DNA of 64,000 nt, taken from assembly GCA_002354635.1 (NCBI GenBank), contig DELZ01000004.1, positions 124,001 to 188,000 on the forward strand. The letters are read 5' to 3'. The stretch is from Sphingomonadales bacterium UBA2683 (GTDB taxonomy: Bacteria > Pseudomonadota > Alphaproteobacteria > Sphingomonadales > Sphingomonadaceae). This document shows positions 51,309 to 60,507 of the stretch, piece after piece (the stretch's first letter is position 1; each line of letters begins with the position of its first letter). The notes below the pieces were generated by a model, which saw only the letters and a list, made by a program, of their open reading frames with translations, did no database searches and was not told the DNA's origin. A program made the translations under genes and the position numbers.

Positions 51309-53443
51309 CCGCGTTTGCTTCGCCCGGCAGCGGTGCCGGAGCGATAGCGGGTCCACGGATGAGGGCCGGTTCGGCCAAGCGCGGTGGCAATTTTTCGCTT
51401 TTCCAGATCGATGGTGATGCCGCCCACCTGCGACAGCAACCTGCGGTCAGCCTTCAGCCAGCGTGGCTGGCAGCTTTCCGGCAGCCAGCGGTCACTGACG
51501 ACGATGTCCGCCCGGCGACAGGCTGCCGACAGCGCCAGTGCGGGGATATAGTGGCGGCTGCGGGTCGCCAACAGCCACCAGACTCGCTCGCGGGAGTGCA
51601 CGCGGACCATACAGGCATCGGCATTGCACTCGGCATCGGACCAGCCTTCCAGCGCCTGTGATTCCCCTTCAACCCCGGCATTTTCCCGGATCATGTCGCG
51701 GATGAAATCGCCGCTGCGGGTCCGCAGCATCGCCAGTTCCCCCCGGTCATTGCGGATAGCAACATGACGCCCGTCGCCGGTGATGTAGATATCCGGCGCG
51801 CGGGTCGCGACGACCATCAGCGCGCCGAACAGCGCGGGCACCAGACCGAGATAGCGCCAGCGTTCCCGCCACAGGCACAGCCACAAGCCGCCGAACAGCA
51901 GCAGCCCGAACGCCCTCACCGGCATGGTCGGCAGCAGGGTCACCGCCCCGGGCCGGCTGGAGACAAAATGTGCAACGCCCAGCAGACCGTTCAGCGCCTG
52001 TTCGCACAACCACCAGACCGGCGCGCCGAGACTAGCACCATCCAGCAACAGGGCCAGCGCCTCCAGCGGCATGATCACGAAGGTCGTCAGCGGTATCGCT
52101 ATGATATTGGCCAGCGCGCCATAAAGACCTGCCTTGTGGAAATGGTAGAGCGCGATCGGCATCAGCGCGATTTCCACCACCAGTCCGGTGACAAACAGCG
52201 AGAGGATGAACCGCCCTGCCCGGCGCAACCAATGTTCTTCTCTCAGCATGACCAGCGCCTTGATCCGTGGATGGTCATGCAGGGCGATGATCGCGGTGAC
52301 CGCGGCAAAGCTGAGTTGAAAGCTGGGCCCGACCAGCGATTCGGGCCAGAAGATCAGAACGAATAGCGCCCCCGCCGCAACCATCCGCAGGGTGATCGCG
52401 CTGCGTCCCATCATCAGCGCGACCAGCACCAGCAGCGCGGCAACGCAGGCCCGGATCGTCGGCACCTGCGCACCGGTTAACAGCGTATAGAGGACCGCCG
52501 CCAGCGCCGCGCAGCCTGCGGCCACGACCGGTAGCCGGAAGCGCAATGCCAGCGACGGCGACAGGGCGAGCAGTTTGAGCACCAGCAGATAGACCGCCCC
52601 AACCACTGCGGTGACATGCAGACCGCTGATCGACAGCAGATGCGCCAGCCCGCTGCGCCGCATCGCCTCGGCATCGGCCTCGTCAATGGCACCGCGATCG
52701 CCCGTAGCCAGCGTTGCCCCGATCGCGCCGGCGGCCCCAGCCATTTGTGTCTGGACATGGGCGGACAGACGCTGCCGATATCCGGACAAGGCGAATAGCC
52801 GATCGGCAGGCCGCAAGATACTGATCTCACCCAGCGCCTGCCCGGTCGCGCCCAACCCCTGAAACCAGGCCCGCTCGGAAAAATCATAGGCGCCGGGCAG
52901 CGCCGGCATTGCCGGCGGCATCAGCCGCGCGCGCAATTGGATCAACGCACCCTCCTGCATGTCGGTACGGGCATGCTCCAGCGGTACATTCACCCGGACT
53001 TTCGGCGGTAATTCGGGATTTTCGTCGGTGCGCAGCGTCAACCGGACCATATCGCGCGCCAGTACCGGCTCGACCCGCCGGATTTCCGCGTTGAAGCGGC
53101 TGACCAGCGGGCGATCGAGCACCGGCGCGGTCACGCTCCAGGAGCGATACCAGATCAGACCGCAGCCGATCGCGGCCAGCAGCACGAACCAGAACAATGC
53201 CTTCCCTGCTCGCCACCGGTTTCCTTTTATGATCACAAACAGGCCAAGTGCGCTGCAGAGGCTTATGAAGGTCAGCGACCATGCAGGATTGGCCAGATCA
53301 AACCAGGCGGCGATCCCGCAACCCAGCGCTACCGGCACCCAGAGCGGCAGCTGGTCCCGTTCCCGTTCCAGCTGCATTTCGAGCTTTTCCAGCAGCTGTC
53401 TATCTTGCCAGTAATCTGGCAATTGTCGCCAGTGAAACGGCAT
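51302..53443 (-). CDS. comEC: ComEC/Rec2 family DNA-uptake channel protein
   Basis: 713 aa from the ATG at 53443. It has N-terminal hydrophobic helices and an OB-like domain (DUF4131 type, about 25-190), then the competence domain with LAHLLSISGLHVTAVVGAVY and LLTGAQVPTIRACVAALL. The C-terminal ~150 residues resemble a worn metallo-beta-lactamase domain but the HxHxDH motif is not visible, so nuclease activity is unlikely. Family knowledge: ComEC carries single-stranded DNA across the inner membrane. It is divergent from gltX and its end overlaps lexA. Confidence 0.9.
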   Translation of the reverse strand: MPFHWRQLPDYWQDRQLLEKLEMQLERERDQLPLWVPVALGCGIAAWFDLANPAWSLTFISLCSALGLFVIIKGNRWRAGKALFWFVLLAAIGCGLIWYRSWSVTAPVLDRPLVSRFNAEIRRVEPVLARDMVRLTLRTDENPELPPKVRVNVPLEHARTDMQEGALIQLRARLMPPAMPALPGAYDFSERAWFQGLGATGQALGEISILRPADRLFALSGYRQRLSAHVQTQMAGAAGAIGATLATGDRGAIDEADAEAMRRSGLAHLLSISGLHVTAVVGAVYLLVLKLLALSPSLALRFRLPVVAAGCAALAAVLYTLLTGAQVPTIRACVAALLVLVALMMGRSAITLRMVAAGALFVLIFWPESLVGPSFQLSFAAVTAIIALHDHPRIKALVMLREEHWLRRAGRFILSLFVTGLVVEIALMPIALYHFHKAGLYGALANIIAIPLTTFVIMPLEALALLLDGASLGAPVWWLCEQALNGLLGVAHFVSSRPGAVTLLPTMPVRAFGLLLFGGLWLCLWRERWRYLGLVPALFGALMVVATRAPDIYITGDGRHVAIRNDRGELAMLRTRSGDFIRDMIRENAGVEGESQALEGWSDAECNADACMVRVHSRERVWWLLATRSRHYIPALALSAACRRADIVVSDRWLPESCQPRWLKADRRLLSQVGGITIDLEKRKIATALGRTGPHPWTRYRSGTAAGRSKRGQ

Positions 53444-53543
53444 GCTAAGGGCGACAGCAATCGGTCCGGAACCGGTGCCTCTGGCGCTATTCGGGCTCTC
53501 TCTATCCCGCATTCCAAAAAGCTATCACAGGGACAATGTCAGC

Positions 53544-54986
53544 GTGAATTCAAAAACTGCAGATCAGCCGAAACAGACAAATGCTGTCGTTACCCGCTTC
53601 GCGCCCTCGCCGACAGGGTTCCTGCACATCGGCGGTGCCCGGACCGCGATGTTCAACTGGCTGTTTGCCCGCCATCATGGCGGCAAGGCCCTGCTCCGGA
53701 TCGAGGATACAGACAAGGCGCGCTCGACCCAGGAAGCGATCGATGCGATACTCGAAGGTCTCGACTGGCTCGGTCTCGACTGGGACGACGAACCGGTATT
53801 CCAGTCGGCGCGTGCCGAGCGCCATGCCGAGGTCGCCTATCAGTTACTGGCCTCCGGCAATGCCTATAAATGTTTTGCATCCCCGGAAGAGCTGACTGCA
53901 ATGCGCGAACAGCAGCGGGCCGAGAAAAAGCCGATGCGCTATGACGGCCGCTGGCGCGATCGCGATCCGTCAGAAGCCCCGGAAGGTGCGCCGTTCGCGA
54001 TCCGGCTGAAGACCGAGACCGGAGGCAAGGTCACGATTGCCGACCAGGTACAGGGCGATGTTTCGGTCCAGAACAGCGAGATTGACGATTTCATTCTGCT
54101 GCGCTCCGACGGTTCTCCCACTTATATGCTGGCGGTCGTGGTCGACGACCATGACATGGGCGTCACCCATCTGATCCGCGGTGATGACCATCTGAACAAT
54201 GCCTTCCGGCAGCTGGCACTGATCGGGGCGATGGGCTGGCCCGAACCGATCTACGCCCATATCCCCCTGATCCACGGCAATGACGGCGCAAAATTGTCCA
54301 AACGCCATGGCGCGCTGGGCGTCGATGCCTATCGCGACATGGGCATATTGCCGGACGCGATGTTCAATTATCTGCTGCGGCTCGGCTGGGGCCATGGCGA
54401 CGACGAGATCATCTCCCGGGCTCAGGCAACCGAATGGTTTGCGCTGGAAGGCGTCGGCAAATCACCTTCCCGCTTCGATACGAAGAAGCTGCAAAATCTC
54501 AATGGTCACTATATGCGCGACGCCGATGATGCGCAGCTGGTACAGCTCGCAACGCCCTGGATCGAACAGCATTTGGACCGTTCCCTGTCGGCTGCGGACA
54601 GCCTGTTGCTGGGACAGGCCATGCCGGTTTTGAAGAGCAGGGCCAAAAATCTCATCGAATTGGCCGAATCCAGTCTTTTTCTCTTTAAAAACCGCCCACT
54701 TGTTCTCGACGAACGGGCAGAAAATCTGCTAGACGCTGGCGCACGGACGCTGCTTAAATCGATTCACCTTGCCTTGATCGATCTGGATGACTGGACGCTC
54801 GAGGCTACGGAAGAAACCATAAAAGCGATCGCGGAGTCTGCCGAATTGGGGTTGGGAAAGCTCGCACAACCTATGCGCGCGGCACTGACGGGAAGCACCA
54901 GTTCACCCGGAATTTTTGACGTCCTGATACTTCTTGGCAAAGAAGAATCGTTGGGGCGCCTTGCAGATCAAATAGAAATAACCTGA
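53544..54986 (+). CDS. gltX: Glutamyl-tRNA synthetase
   Basis: 480 aa from the GTG at 53544 with AGGGA upstream; earlier in-frame codons run antisense into comEC and are not synthetase-like. Class I signatures are intact: FAPSPTGFLHIGGARTA (HIGH) and DGAKLSKRHGALGV (KMSKS). The C-terminal anticodon-binding helical domain is present (LLKSIHLALIDLDDWTLEA). It is followed 26 bases later by gltA, so the two may be co-transcribed. Confidence 0.96.
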   Translation: MNSKTADQPKQTNAVVTRFAPSPTGFLHIGGARTAMFNWLFARHHGGKALLRIEDTDKARSTQEAIDAILEGLDWLGLDWDDEPVFQSARAERHAEVAYQLLASGNAYKCFASPEELTAMREQQRAEKKPMRYDGRWRDRDPSEAPEGAPFAIRLKTETGGKVTIADQVQGDVSVQNSEIDDFILLRSDGSPTYMLAVVVDDHDMGVTHLIRGDDHLNNAFRQLALIGAMGWPEPIYAHIPLIHGNDGAKLSKRHGALGVDAYRDMGILPDAMFNYLLRLGWGHGDDEIISRAQATEWFALEGVGKSPSRFDTKKLQNLNGHYMRDADDAQLVQLATPWIEQHLDRSLSAADSLLLGQAMPVLKSRAKNLIELAESSLFLFKNRPLVLDERAENLLDAGARTLLKSIHLALIDLDDWTLEATEETIKAIAESAELGLGKLAQPMRAALTGSTSSPGIFDVLILLGKEESLGRLADQIEIT

Positions 54987-55012
54987 GTATCAGGAGCAGA
55001 AAGGATAATATC

Positions 55013-56296
55013 GTGGGCGATAACGCAAAATTCAGCATCAATGGGGATAATTACGAATATCCCGTTCTGAGCGGCACAGAGGGTCCGGATGTCGTCGATA
55101 TTCGCAAATTATACGGCCAGACCGGTGCATTCACCTATGATCCCGGTTTTACATCGACCGCCAGCTGCGAGTCAGAGCTGACCTTTATCGATGGCGGCGA
55201 AGGCGTGCTGCTGCACCGCGGCTATCCGATCGAACAACTGGCAGAGAACAGCAGTTTCATGGAAGTTGCCCACCTGCTGCTGCGCGGCGAATTGCCGACT
55301 GCCGACGAATATTCCGATTTCACCAATACGATAACCCGCCACACGATGGTGCACGAACAGTTGCGCGGTTTTTATCAGGGCTTCCGACGCGACGCCCATC
55401 CGATGGCGATCATGTGCGGCGTCGTCGGCGCGCTCTCGGCCTTCTATCATGACAGCACGGACATCAACGATCCCGCCCAGCGGATGATTGCCAGCCACCG
55501 TCTGGTCGCCAAGATGCCGACCATTGCCGCCATGGCTTACAAATATTCGATCGGCCAGCCCTTCGTCTATCCGGACAATGAACTGTCCTACACCGGCAAT
55601 TTCCTGCGCATGACCTTTGGCGTTCCCGCCGAAGAATATGTTGTGAACCCGGCGATCGAAAAGGCGATGGACCGGATTTTCATCCTCCACGCCGATCATG
55701 AGCAGAATGCCTCGACCTCGACGGTCCGGCTCGCCGGTTCTTCCGGTGCCAACCCGTTTGCCTGCATCGCAGCCGGCATTGCTTGCCTGTGGGGCCCTGC
55801 CCATGGCGGCGCCAATGAAGCAGCGCTCAACATGTTAAAGGAAATCGGTCATCCCGATCGCATCCCGGAATATATCGCGCGCGCCAAAGACAAGGACGAT
55901 CCGTTCCGGCTGATGGGCTTTGGCCACCGGGTCTACAAGAATTATGACCCCCGCGCTTCGGTGATGCAGGAGACAGTTCGCGAGGTGTTCGACACACTGA
56001 AGGTCAAGGATCCGGTATTCGAAGTCGCCCTGCAGCTCGAGGAAATGGCGCTCAACGATCCCTATTTCATCGACAAGAAACTGTTCCCGAACGTAGACTT
56101 CTATTCGGGCATCATCCTGTCGGCGATCGGTTTCCCGACATCGATGTTCACCGTATTGTTCGCCCTCGCCCGCACCGTCGGCTGGGTTGCACAGTGGAAC
56201 GAGATGATTTCCGATCCGGGTCAGCGTATCGGCCGGCCGCGCCAGCTTTATACAGGCCCGACCAAGCGCGACTATGTGTCAATCGACAAACGCTAA
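55013..56296 (+). CDS. gltA: Citrate synthase (type II)
   Basis: 427 aa starting at GTG with AAAGGA at a good distance. Catalytic segments: LHADHEQNASTSTVRLAGSS (His), WGPAHGGANEAALNML (His), MGFGHRVYKNYDPRA (His/Arg) and an Asp-containing NVDFYSGIIL. The N-terminal small domain of type II hexameric enzymes is present, so NADH inhibition is possible. It has its own terminator 23 bases after the stop. Confidence 0.98.
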   Translation: MGDNAKFSINGDNYEYPVLSGTEGPDVVDIRKLYGQTGAFTYDPGFTSTASCESELTFIDGGEGVLLHRGYPIEQLAENSSFMEVAHLLLRGELPTADEYSDFTNTITRHTMVHEQLRGFYQGFRRDAHPMAIMCGVVGALSAFYHDSTDINDPAQRMIASHRLVAKMPTIAAMAYKYSIGQPFVYPDNELSYTGNFLRMTFGVPAEEYVVNPAIEKAMDRIFILHADHEQNASTSTVRLAGSSGANPFACIAAGIACLWGPAHGGANEAALNMLKEIGHPDRIPEYIARAKDKDDPFRLMGFGHRVYKNYDPRASVMQETVREVFDTLKVKDPVFEVALQLEEMALNDPYFIDKKLFPNVDFYSGIILSAIGFPTSMFTVLFALARTVGWVAQWNEMISDPGQRIGRPRQLYTGPTKRDYVSIDKR

Positions 56297-56318
56297 ACGC
56301 TGAAAGATATTGGAAAGG

Positions 56319-56344
56319 GGGGAGCCGTTGCGCTCCCCTTTTTT
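56319..56344 (+). terminator. Rho-independent terminator after gltA
   Basis: GGGGAGC (56319-56325), loop CGTTGC, GCTCCCC (56332-56338), then six T. The T run overlaps the stop region of the convergent kinase gene at 56343. Confidence 0.9.
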
Positions 56345-57743
56345 ATGGCTTTGTCCGTTCCGGCAGTGACAGGGTAAAAGTCGAGCCTTCGTCGGCCGCA
56401 CTCTCTACGGTAAGACTGCCGCCCATGGCGCGGGCGAGGCGGCGGGAGATGAACAGTCCGAGGCCGCTGCCGCCATCACCGGACCGGCCCAGCCGTTCAA
56501 ATTTCTCGAAAATTCGCTCCTGGTCTTCCGCAGCAATGCCAGCGCCCTGATCGCTGACGGAAATCTGCGCAAACCCCGGTTCGGAAGACACATGCAGCTT
56601 GATGACCGAACCATCGGGTGAATAACGGATAGCGTTGCCGATCAGATTGACAAGAATCTGCAGCGAACGACGAAATTCGCCGCTGGCCGGCAGCTTCTGC
56701 TCCTTGTCGGGAAGCTCGAGCCGGATCTGATGATCTGCTGCCTTGACCGCCAGCAGGCCTGCGGCCCGATGCGCGAGATCGATCAGATCGATATCATCGC
56801 CGGCAACGGTGAATTCGGGACGCTCGATCGCTTCGAGATCGGACAGATCATTGACCAGATCGAGCAAATGCCGGCCGGCGGATGCGATATCCTTGGCATA
56901 GCTGGCATAGTCGCCGCGCAGCGGGCCTTCCAGCTTGCTGCTGATGGTTTCGGCATTGGCGATGATCTTGCCAAGTGGTTGGCGCAGCGCTGGCCCCAGT
57001 TGCATGCCGAACAGACTGTCGCTGATAAGCTTCCCGGCGGCACCCTTTGTATCTGCCTTTTCCGGTTCCTGGCGCTCGACCGAATCATCCGGCGTCGCCG
57101 TGAAGCGATAGCCGGCGAACAGGCCGGCCTTGTCAATCAGCGGCTGCCCCTGCAGCAGGAACAGGGCCTGTGCTCCGGTTTTCTCCCGCAGCCGTTGATT
57201 GCGGACCGGTTGACGTTCGGCCACGGCTTCGAGCAATTTCGCATGGGCCGAAGGCGGGATTACATCATAAATATCAAGCAGAGACTGACCGATGGCATCG
57301 AAATTCCGGATTGCCTTCCCTGGCATTTGTTGGGCAATGATCCGCAACGCCGCGTCCGTCCGGATCGCTCCCCGTCCTTCCAGCCGGTCAAAGTCACGAT
57401 CCCGGGCCGGATCGTTCTTGTGGTTCTCGTCATGCGGATATTCTTTCCAGTCGATGATCGACAGGCTGAGTGGCTGATCTTTTTCGGGGGATGCAAGACG
57501 GGTTTCAACCCACATTTCGATGCGGCTGTCATCATCCGACGCCTGTACCGGACGCGACAGGTTCATGCCCAACCGGCGACTGAGGCGGCACAAGGCTGCC
57601 AGTTCGGGAACCGCCAGCGGTCCGGCTTCCTTTCCGCCACAGCGCAGGTGCAAGCGCATCAGCAGCGGGTCAGCCGTCAGCAGCAAGCCATCGGCATCCA
57701 CCTGCCCGCGGACCGGTTCAGCAAGTTTGCGCGCGGCGGTCAT
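56343..57743 (-). CDS. Histidine-kinase-like protein lacking the phosphoacceptor His
   Basis: 466 aa from the ATG at 57743, which overlaps the DUF2336 stop by ATGA. About residues 1-230 are a PAS-like region without membrane helices. The dimerisation helix reads LGPALRQPLGKII where kinases have SHELRTPLNAI, so the phosphoacceptor position is Pro251 and the next acidic residue is Ala. The second helix (RHLLDLVNDLSDLEAIE) and the ATP-binding domain are normal (LIGNAIRYSPDG, VSDQGAGIA, GGSGLGLFISRRLARAMGG). It probably binds ATP but cannot do classical His autophosphorylation; a pseudokinase or scaffold role is likely. It ends the HPt-like/NTase-like/DUF2336 block. Confidence 0.88.
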   Translation of the reverse strand: MTAARKLAEPVRGQVDADGLLLTADPLLMRLHLRCGGKEAGPLAVPELAALCRLSRRLGMNLSRPVQASDDDSRIEMWVETRLASPEKDQPLSLSIIDWKEYPHDENHKNDPARDRDFDRLEGRGAIRTDAALRIIAQQMPGKAIRNFDAIGQSLLDIYDVIPPSAHAKLLEAVAERQPVRNQRLREKTGAQALFLLQGQPLIDKAGLFAGYRFTATPDDSVERQEPEKADTKGAAGKLISDSLFGMQLGPALRQPLGKIIANAETISSKLEGPLRGDYASYAKDIASAGRHLLDLVNDLSDLEAIERPEFTVAGDDIDLIDLAHRAAGLLAVKAADHQIRLELPDKEQKLPASGEFRRSLQILVNLIGNAIRYSPDGSVIKLHVSSEPGFAQISVSDQGAGIAAEDQERIFEKFERLGRSGDGGSGLGLFISRRLARAMGGSLTVESAADEGSTFTLSLPERTKP

Positions 57744-58801
57744 TTTTCCGCTTCGCCCAGATAGTCGCGGGACAGAATACGGTCGGCATTTTGATAGGCA
57801 TCCGGCGCTGCCCAGCGAGTCACCAGAGTCAAACACCGGTCCCGATCAAGCTCGCCATAGGTTGCTGCGGTCAGAATATTGTCACCACTATCGAGCGCCG
57901 CATAAATCGAAAGGGCTTCCTGCACCGGATAATCCGCTGCGCGCAGCACCACAATGAATCGTGCCATGTCCGGCTCGGCCGTGAAGGTGACAATCTGGTC
58001 GCTGGTCAGGCCGGATTGCCTGGCGAGCCGTGCGACAAATAGTGAGAGACCGTCTTTCATCGGATGGGGCGCAATTTTCTGCTGCATTTCCGCTTGTTCG
58101 AGCAACTGGGCGAGGCGCTCGGCTTTGCGTGCCACGCCGGCGCTTTCGTCATGTTCCGCGAGCAGCCGTTCCGCAGCCTGCTGCAGCCGGACGCCGGGAG
58201 AACCCGACAGGCGCGCAAGCGCTGCTGTCACGGGCCACGCAATCGCATAGACAATTTCCGGCGGCAAATCGACAAGACTGCAAGCTATCTCGCCGGCCGA
58301 GCCCGTGGTCTTCGATTGCGCAACCAGCAGTCCCATCGCGGCTTTGGCGACAACCGGATCCTCATGGTCGAGATGGCGGGTCAGAGTGGATTCGAGATCT
58401 TCCTGGGAAATCTTCTGCAGCAATCTGGCCGCCAGTTCACTCTGTTGTGTCTTGACGAAGAGATGCTGGACAATCTCGGGCCTGTTCAGCAGGCCGCCAT
58501 GGTCCAGCAAGGCATAGCTCTGACCGTCATCACCCTGCCCGACGGACAACAGCATTTCCTGGGAAACGCCGAGATCCCCCGTTGCAATCTCGCAGATGCG
58601 CCTTTCAACATTGCGCACCACGCTGCGCAGATATTGCTGCGCGTTCGAACGCATGCGGTCATTGAACGGCACATCGGTACGCGGAAACAGGGCATGCGCA
58701 AAATCATCGGCCACAAACGAGGCCTTGTCGGCTATCGCCCGCGCGCGCCGGAGAATATCGTTCTGCTTCGTTCGGTCCATCGGAGAAACTCGCTCTGCCA
58801 T
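57740..58801 (-). CDS. DUF2336 domain protein
   Basis: 353 aa from the ATG at 58801 (MAERVSPMDRTKQND); codons upstream are open but overlap the CtrA-like site less plausibly. It is mostly alpha-helical with repeated short helices (QHLFVKTQQSELAARLLQK, LTRHLDHEDPVVAKAAM), as in HEAT-like repeats. DUF2336 proteins are almost confined to alphaproteobacteria, often lie near signalling genes, and have no established biochemical role that I know of. It is translationally coupled to the following kinase-like gene, so a direct interaction is likely. Confidence 0.85.
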   Translation of the reverse strand: MAERVSPMDRTKQNDILRRARAIADKASFVADDFAHALFPRTDVPFNDRMRSNAQQYLRSVVRNVERRICEIATGDLGVSQEMLLSVGQGDDGQSYALLDHGGLLNRPEIVQHLFVKTQQSELAARLLQKISQEDLESTLTRHLDHEDPVVAKAAMGLLVAQSKTTGSAGEIACSLVDLPPEIVYAIAWPVTAALARLSGSPGVRLQQAAERLLAEHDESAGVARKAERLAQLLEQAEMQQKIAPHPMKDGLSLFVARLARQSGLTSDQIVTFTAEPDMARFIVVLRAADYPVQEALSIYAALDSGDNILTAATYGELDRDRCLTLVTRWAAPDAYQNADRILSRDYLGEAEK

Positions 58802-58822
58802 GCCAAGGCCGTACCCTAATGT

Positions 58823-58839
58823 GGTTAACAAGCCGCTAA
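58823..58839 (-). promoter_or_regulatory. CtrA-like site TTAG-N7-TTAACC before the DUF2336 gene
   Basis: Read on the minus strand: TTAG, seven bases, TTAACC, 22-38 bases upstream of the DUF2336 ATG. This is the closest match in the window to the CtrA consensus TTAA-N7-TTAAC (one mismatch). The presence of divL shows that a CckA-CtrA pathway is likely in this organism. Confidence 0.45.
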
Positions 58840-58870
58840 GTCGAATTTTTAGGCAATCGTCCCAAAGCGG

Positions 58871-60058
58871 TCAGTTTTTCGGCGAATTCTTTGCAAAAAA
58901 GCGGTCCAGAACGAGAGACAGTCCGGAGTATAGCGCGGCGGCATAGATGCCATAGGCTATCGGTCCCGGAATCGCCGTCAGGAGCAGAATCAGCAGAACC
59001 AGTCGCAGATCCGGCTTTATCAACGCCAGCCGGATTTCGCCCGACCCGGTCCGCAAAAGCAGAAGATGCGCCAGCAACAGGGCAAAAATCACCAGATTTG
59101 GCACCAGTGTCATTGGGTTTGAGGCTCGCAGCAACAGGATTGCAACACCGGTAGCGACAATCCCGTCCAGCGCGGAACTCGTCCAGTCCCGGCCTTTTTC
59201 CGCACTGGCAAAGTGCACCATCGACGCCCGGACGAATTGCGCGACGCTGCCGAAAAACAGCAGGCTCAGCGATGCGACAGAATAGCCAAAAGCGGCCGCC
59301 CCGATGCCGGAAAGACCCGCAAGCAGCGTGAATATTTGCAGATATTGCGGCGCAGCCTTTTTTGTCCAGAGCATCGGAAGGCTGCGCTTGACCAGGGGCC
59401 GTAGCAGAAAGCGGTTGAGAAAATTGTCCTTTTTGGCGGGCATGTCTCTCAACTTGCGGCGGGTGAATTGCGCCGCGCTGACTTCACTCTGAATATGCGC
59501 AATGGCACCAGCACCCATCCGGCGGTCCGAGATGATCGCGCGCGGGCAATCGGCCTGCACCGCCGTCCTGAGCAGCGCCGATCCGATCTCCCACTCATCC
59601 GGAATATCGATCATGGCGACCAGCCGCGCGGCGTTAAGCGAGACGATTCCGAGCCAGCGCTGGTTGAGATCGATGCGCTCGAATTCCTGATATTCCTCGG
59701 CCTGCAGTACGGTGAACAGAAGTTCCTTTGGAGTTCCGCTCAGCTGATCGACGATCTCGTCATTGGGAAGAATGCCGTCGGCGAAATAGATGATATGATC
59801 CTGATCGGTCGCATATTGCACCAGATCACTGGGGCTGCGGACATATTCCGCGTCAAGGCCCTGCTGCTTCATCGCATCGATTTTCTGCAGGAGCGCACCG
59901 TGGGTCACCGGGCACAGGAAAATGAACTTCTCGCAGCCCAATTGTTGCGCAGCCTGAATCTGCAAATCGAGCAGCGTTCCGGCGAACAGAGGAAGCAGCG
60001 CGATCGGGCCGTTCCCGTCGAGATCGTCTTTTGCGAGGGAAATCAGTGCCAGTTTCAC
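58871..60058 (-). CDS. Nucleotidyltransferase-like / membrane domain fusion of unknown function
   Basis: 395 aa. The N-terminal ~200 residues resemble a sugar-nucleotide-type transferase fold (LPLFAGTLLDLQIQAAQQLG, FIFLCPV, IIYFADGILPNDE) but lack a clear GxGxR nucleotide loop. The C-terminal ~165 residues hold about five membrane helices; the segment KGRDWTSSALDGIVAT is reminiscent of the end of the CDP-alcohol phosphatidyltransferase motif, whose first half (DGxxAR) is missing. The architecture recalls inositol-phosphate cytidylyltransferase/DIPP synthase fusions, but with both active sites eroded. I do not recognise a characterised family. It lies between the HPt-like and DUF2336 genes. 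Confidence 0.6.
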   Translation of the reverse strand: MKLALISLAKDDLDGNGPIALLPLFAGTLLDLQIQAAQQLGCEKFIFLCPVTHGALLQKIDAMKQQGLDAEYVRSPSDLVQYATDQDHIIYFADGILPNDEIVDQLSGTPKELLFTVLQAEEYQEFERIDLNQRWLGIVSLNAARLVAMIDIPDEWEIGSALLRTAVQADCPRAIISDRRMGAGAIAHIQSEVSAAQFTRRKLRDMPAKKDNFLNRFLLRPLVKRSLPMLWTKKAAPQYLQIFTLLAGLSGIGAAAFGYSVASLSLLFFGSVAQFVRASMVHFASAEKGRDWTSSALDGIVATGVAILLLRASNPMTLVPNLVIFALLLAHLLLLRTGSGEIRLALIKPDLRLVLLILLLTAIPGPIAYGIYAAALYSGLSLVLDRFFAKNSPKN

Positions 60059-60178
60059 GAATATGGGGGTCCCGAACGATGAAGAGGAAACATGTTCCTA
60101 TCCATAGATGGTGGCGTCCGGACATGCCAAGGGATAATCTGGTGGTCGGCGTGCGTTCGGCACCCCTGGACCGGGCTA

Positions 60179-60487
60179 TCAGTCCCGGTGGGCCTCTACC
60201 GCGGACACGGCCCGTTCCAGTTTCCGCAAAATCACCGGATCGCCGGGTGCGGAATGCGCCGCTTCGTCTGCCAGTTGTAGAATCTTGGTCGCGGCGAAAC
60301 TTGCAGCCAGGCCCTTGAGGCGCCAGGCGGCATATTCCCAATTGGCATCGCAGCGCGCTCTTCCGAGCAGATCGACCTGCCGTTTCGCGCTTTCAAGGAA
60401 AGCCGCGCGCAGTTCCGCGATGAGTGGCTGGTCATCCCCCACTGCAGCCGTCAGAGCGGCATCCAAAGCCCCATAATCAAATGACAT
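60179..60487 (-). CDS. HPt-like protein lacking the phosphoacceptor His
   Basis: 102 aa from the ATG at 60487 (GGTGGA just before it; a GTG two codons upstream is possible). It is all-helical with the HPt pattern ...AAWRLKGLAASFAATKILQLADEAA. The canonical AHxLKG has Trp55 (codon TGG, 60323-60325) in place of His, so it cannot carry a phosphoryl group at the usual site. The rest of the four-helix bundle, including the LKG turn, is preserved. It may bind receiver domains as a decoy or scaffold. It starts a leftward block and is divergent from the large coiled-coil gene. Confidence 0.8.
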   Translation of the reverse strand: MSFDYGALDAALTAAVGDDQPLIAELRAAFLESAKRQVDLLGRARCDANWEYAAWRLKGLAASFAATKILQLADEAAHSAPGDPVILRKLERAVSAVEAHRD

Positions 60488-60507
60488 TTCCACCGTTTAC
60501 ACGCGAT

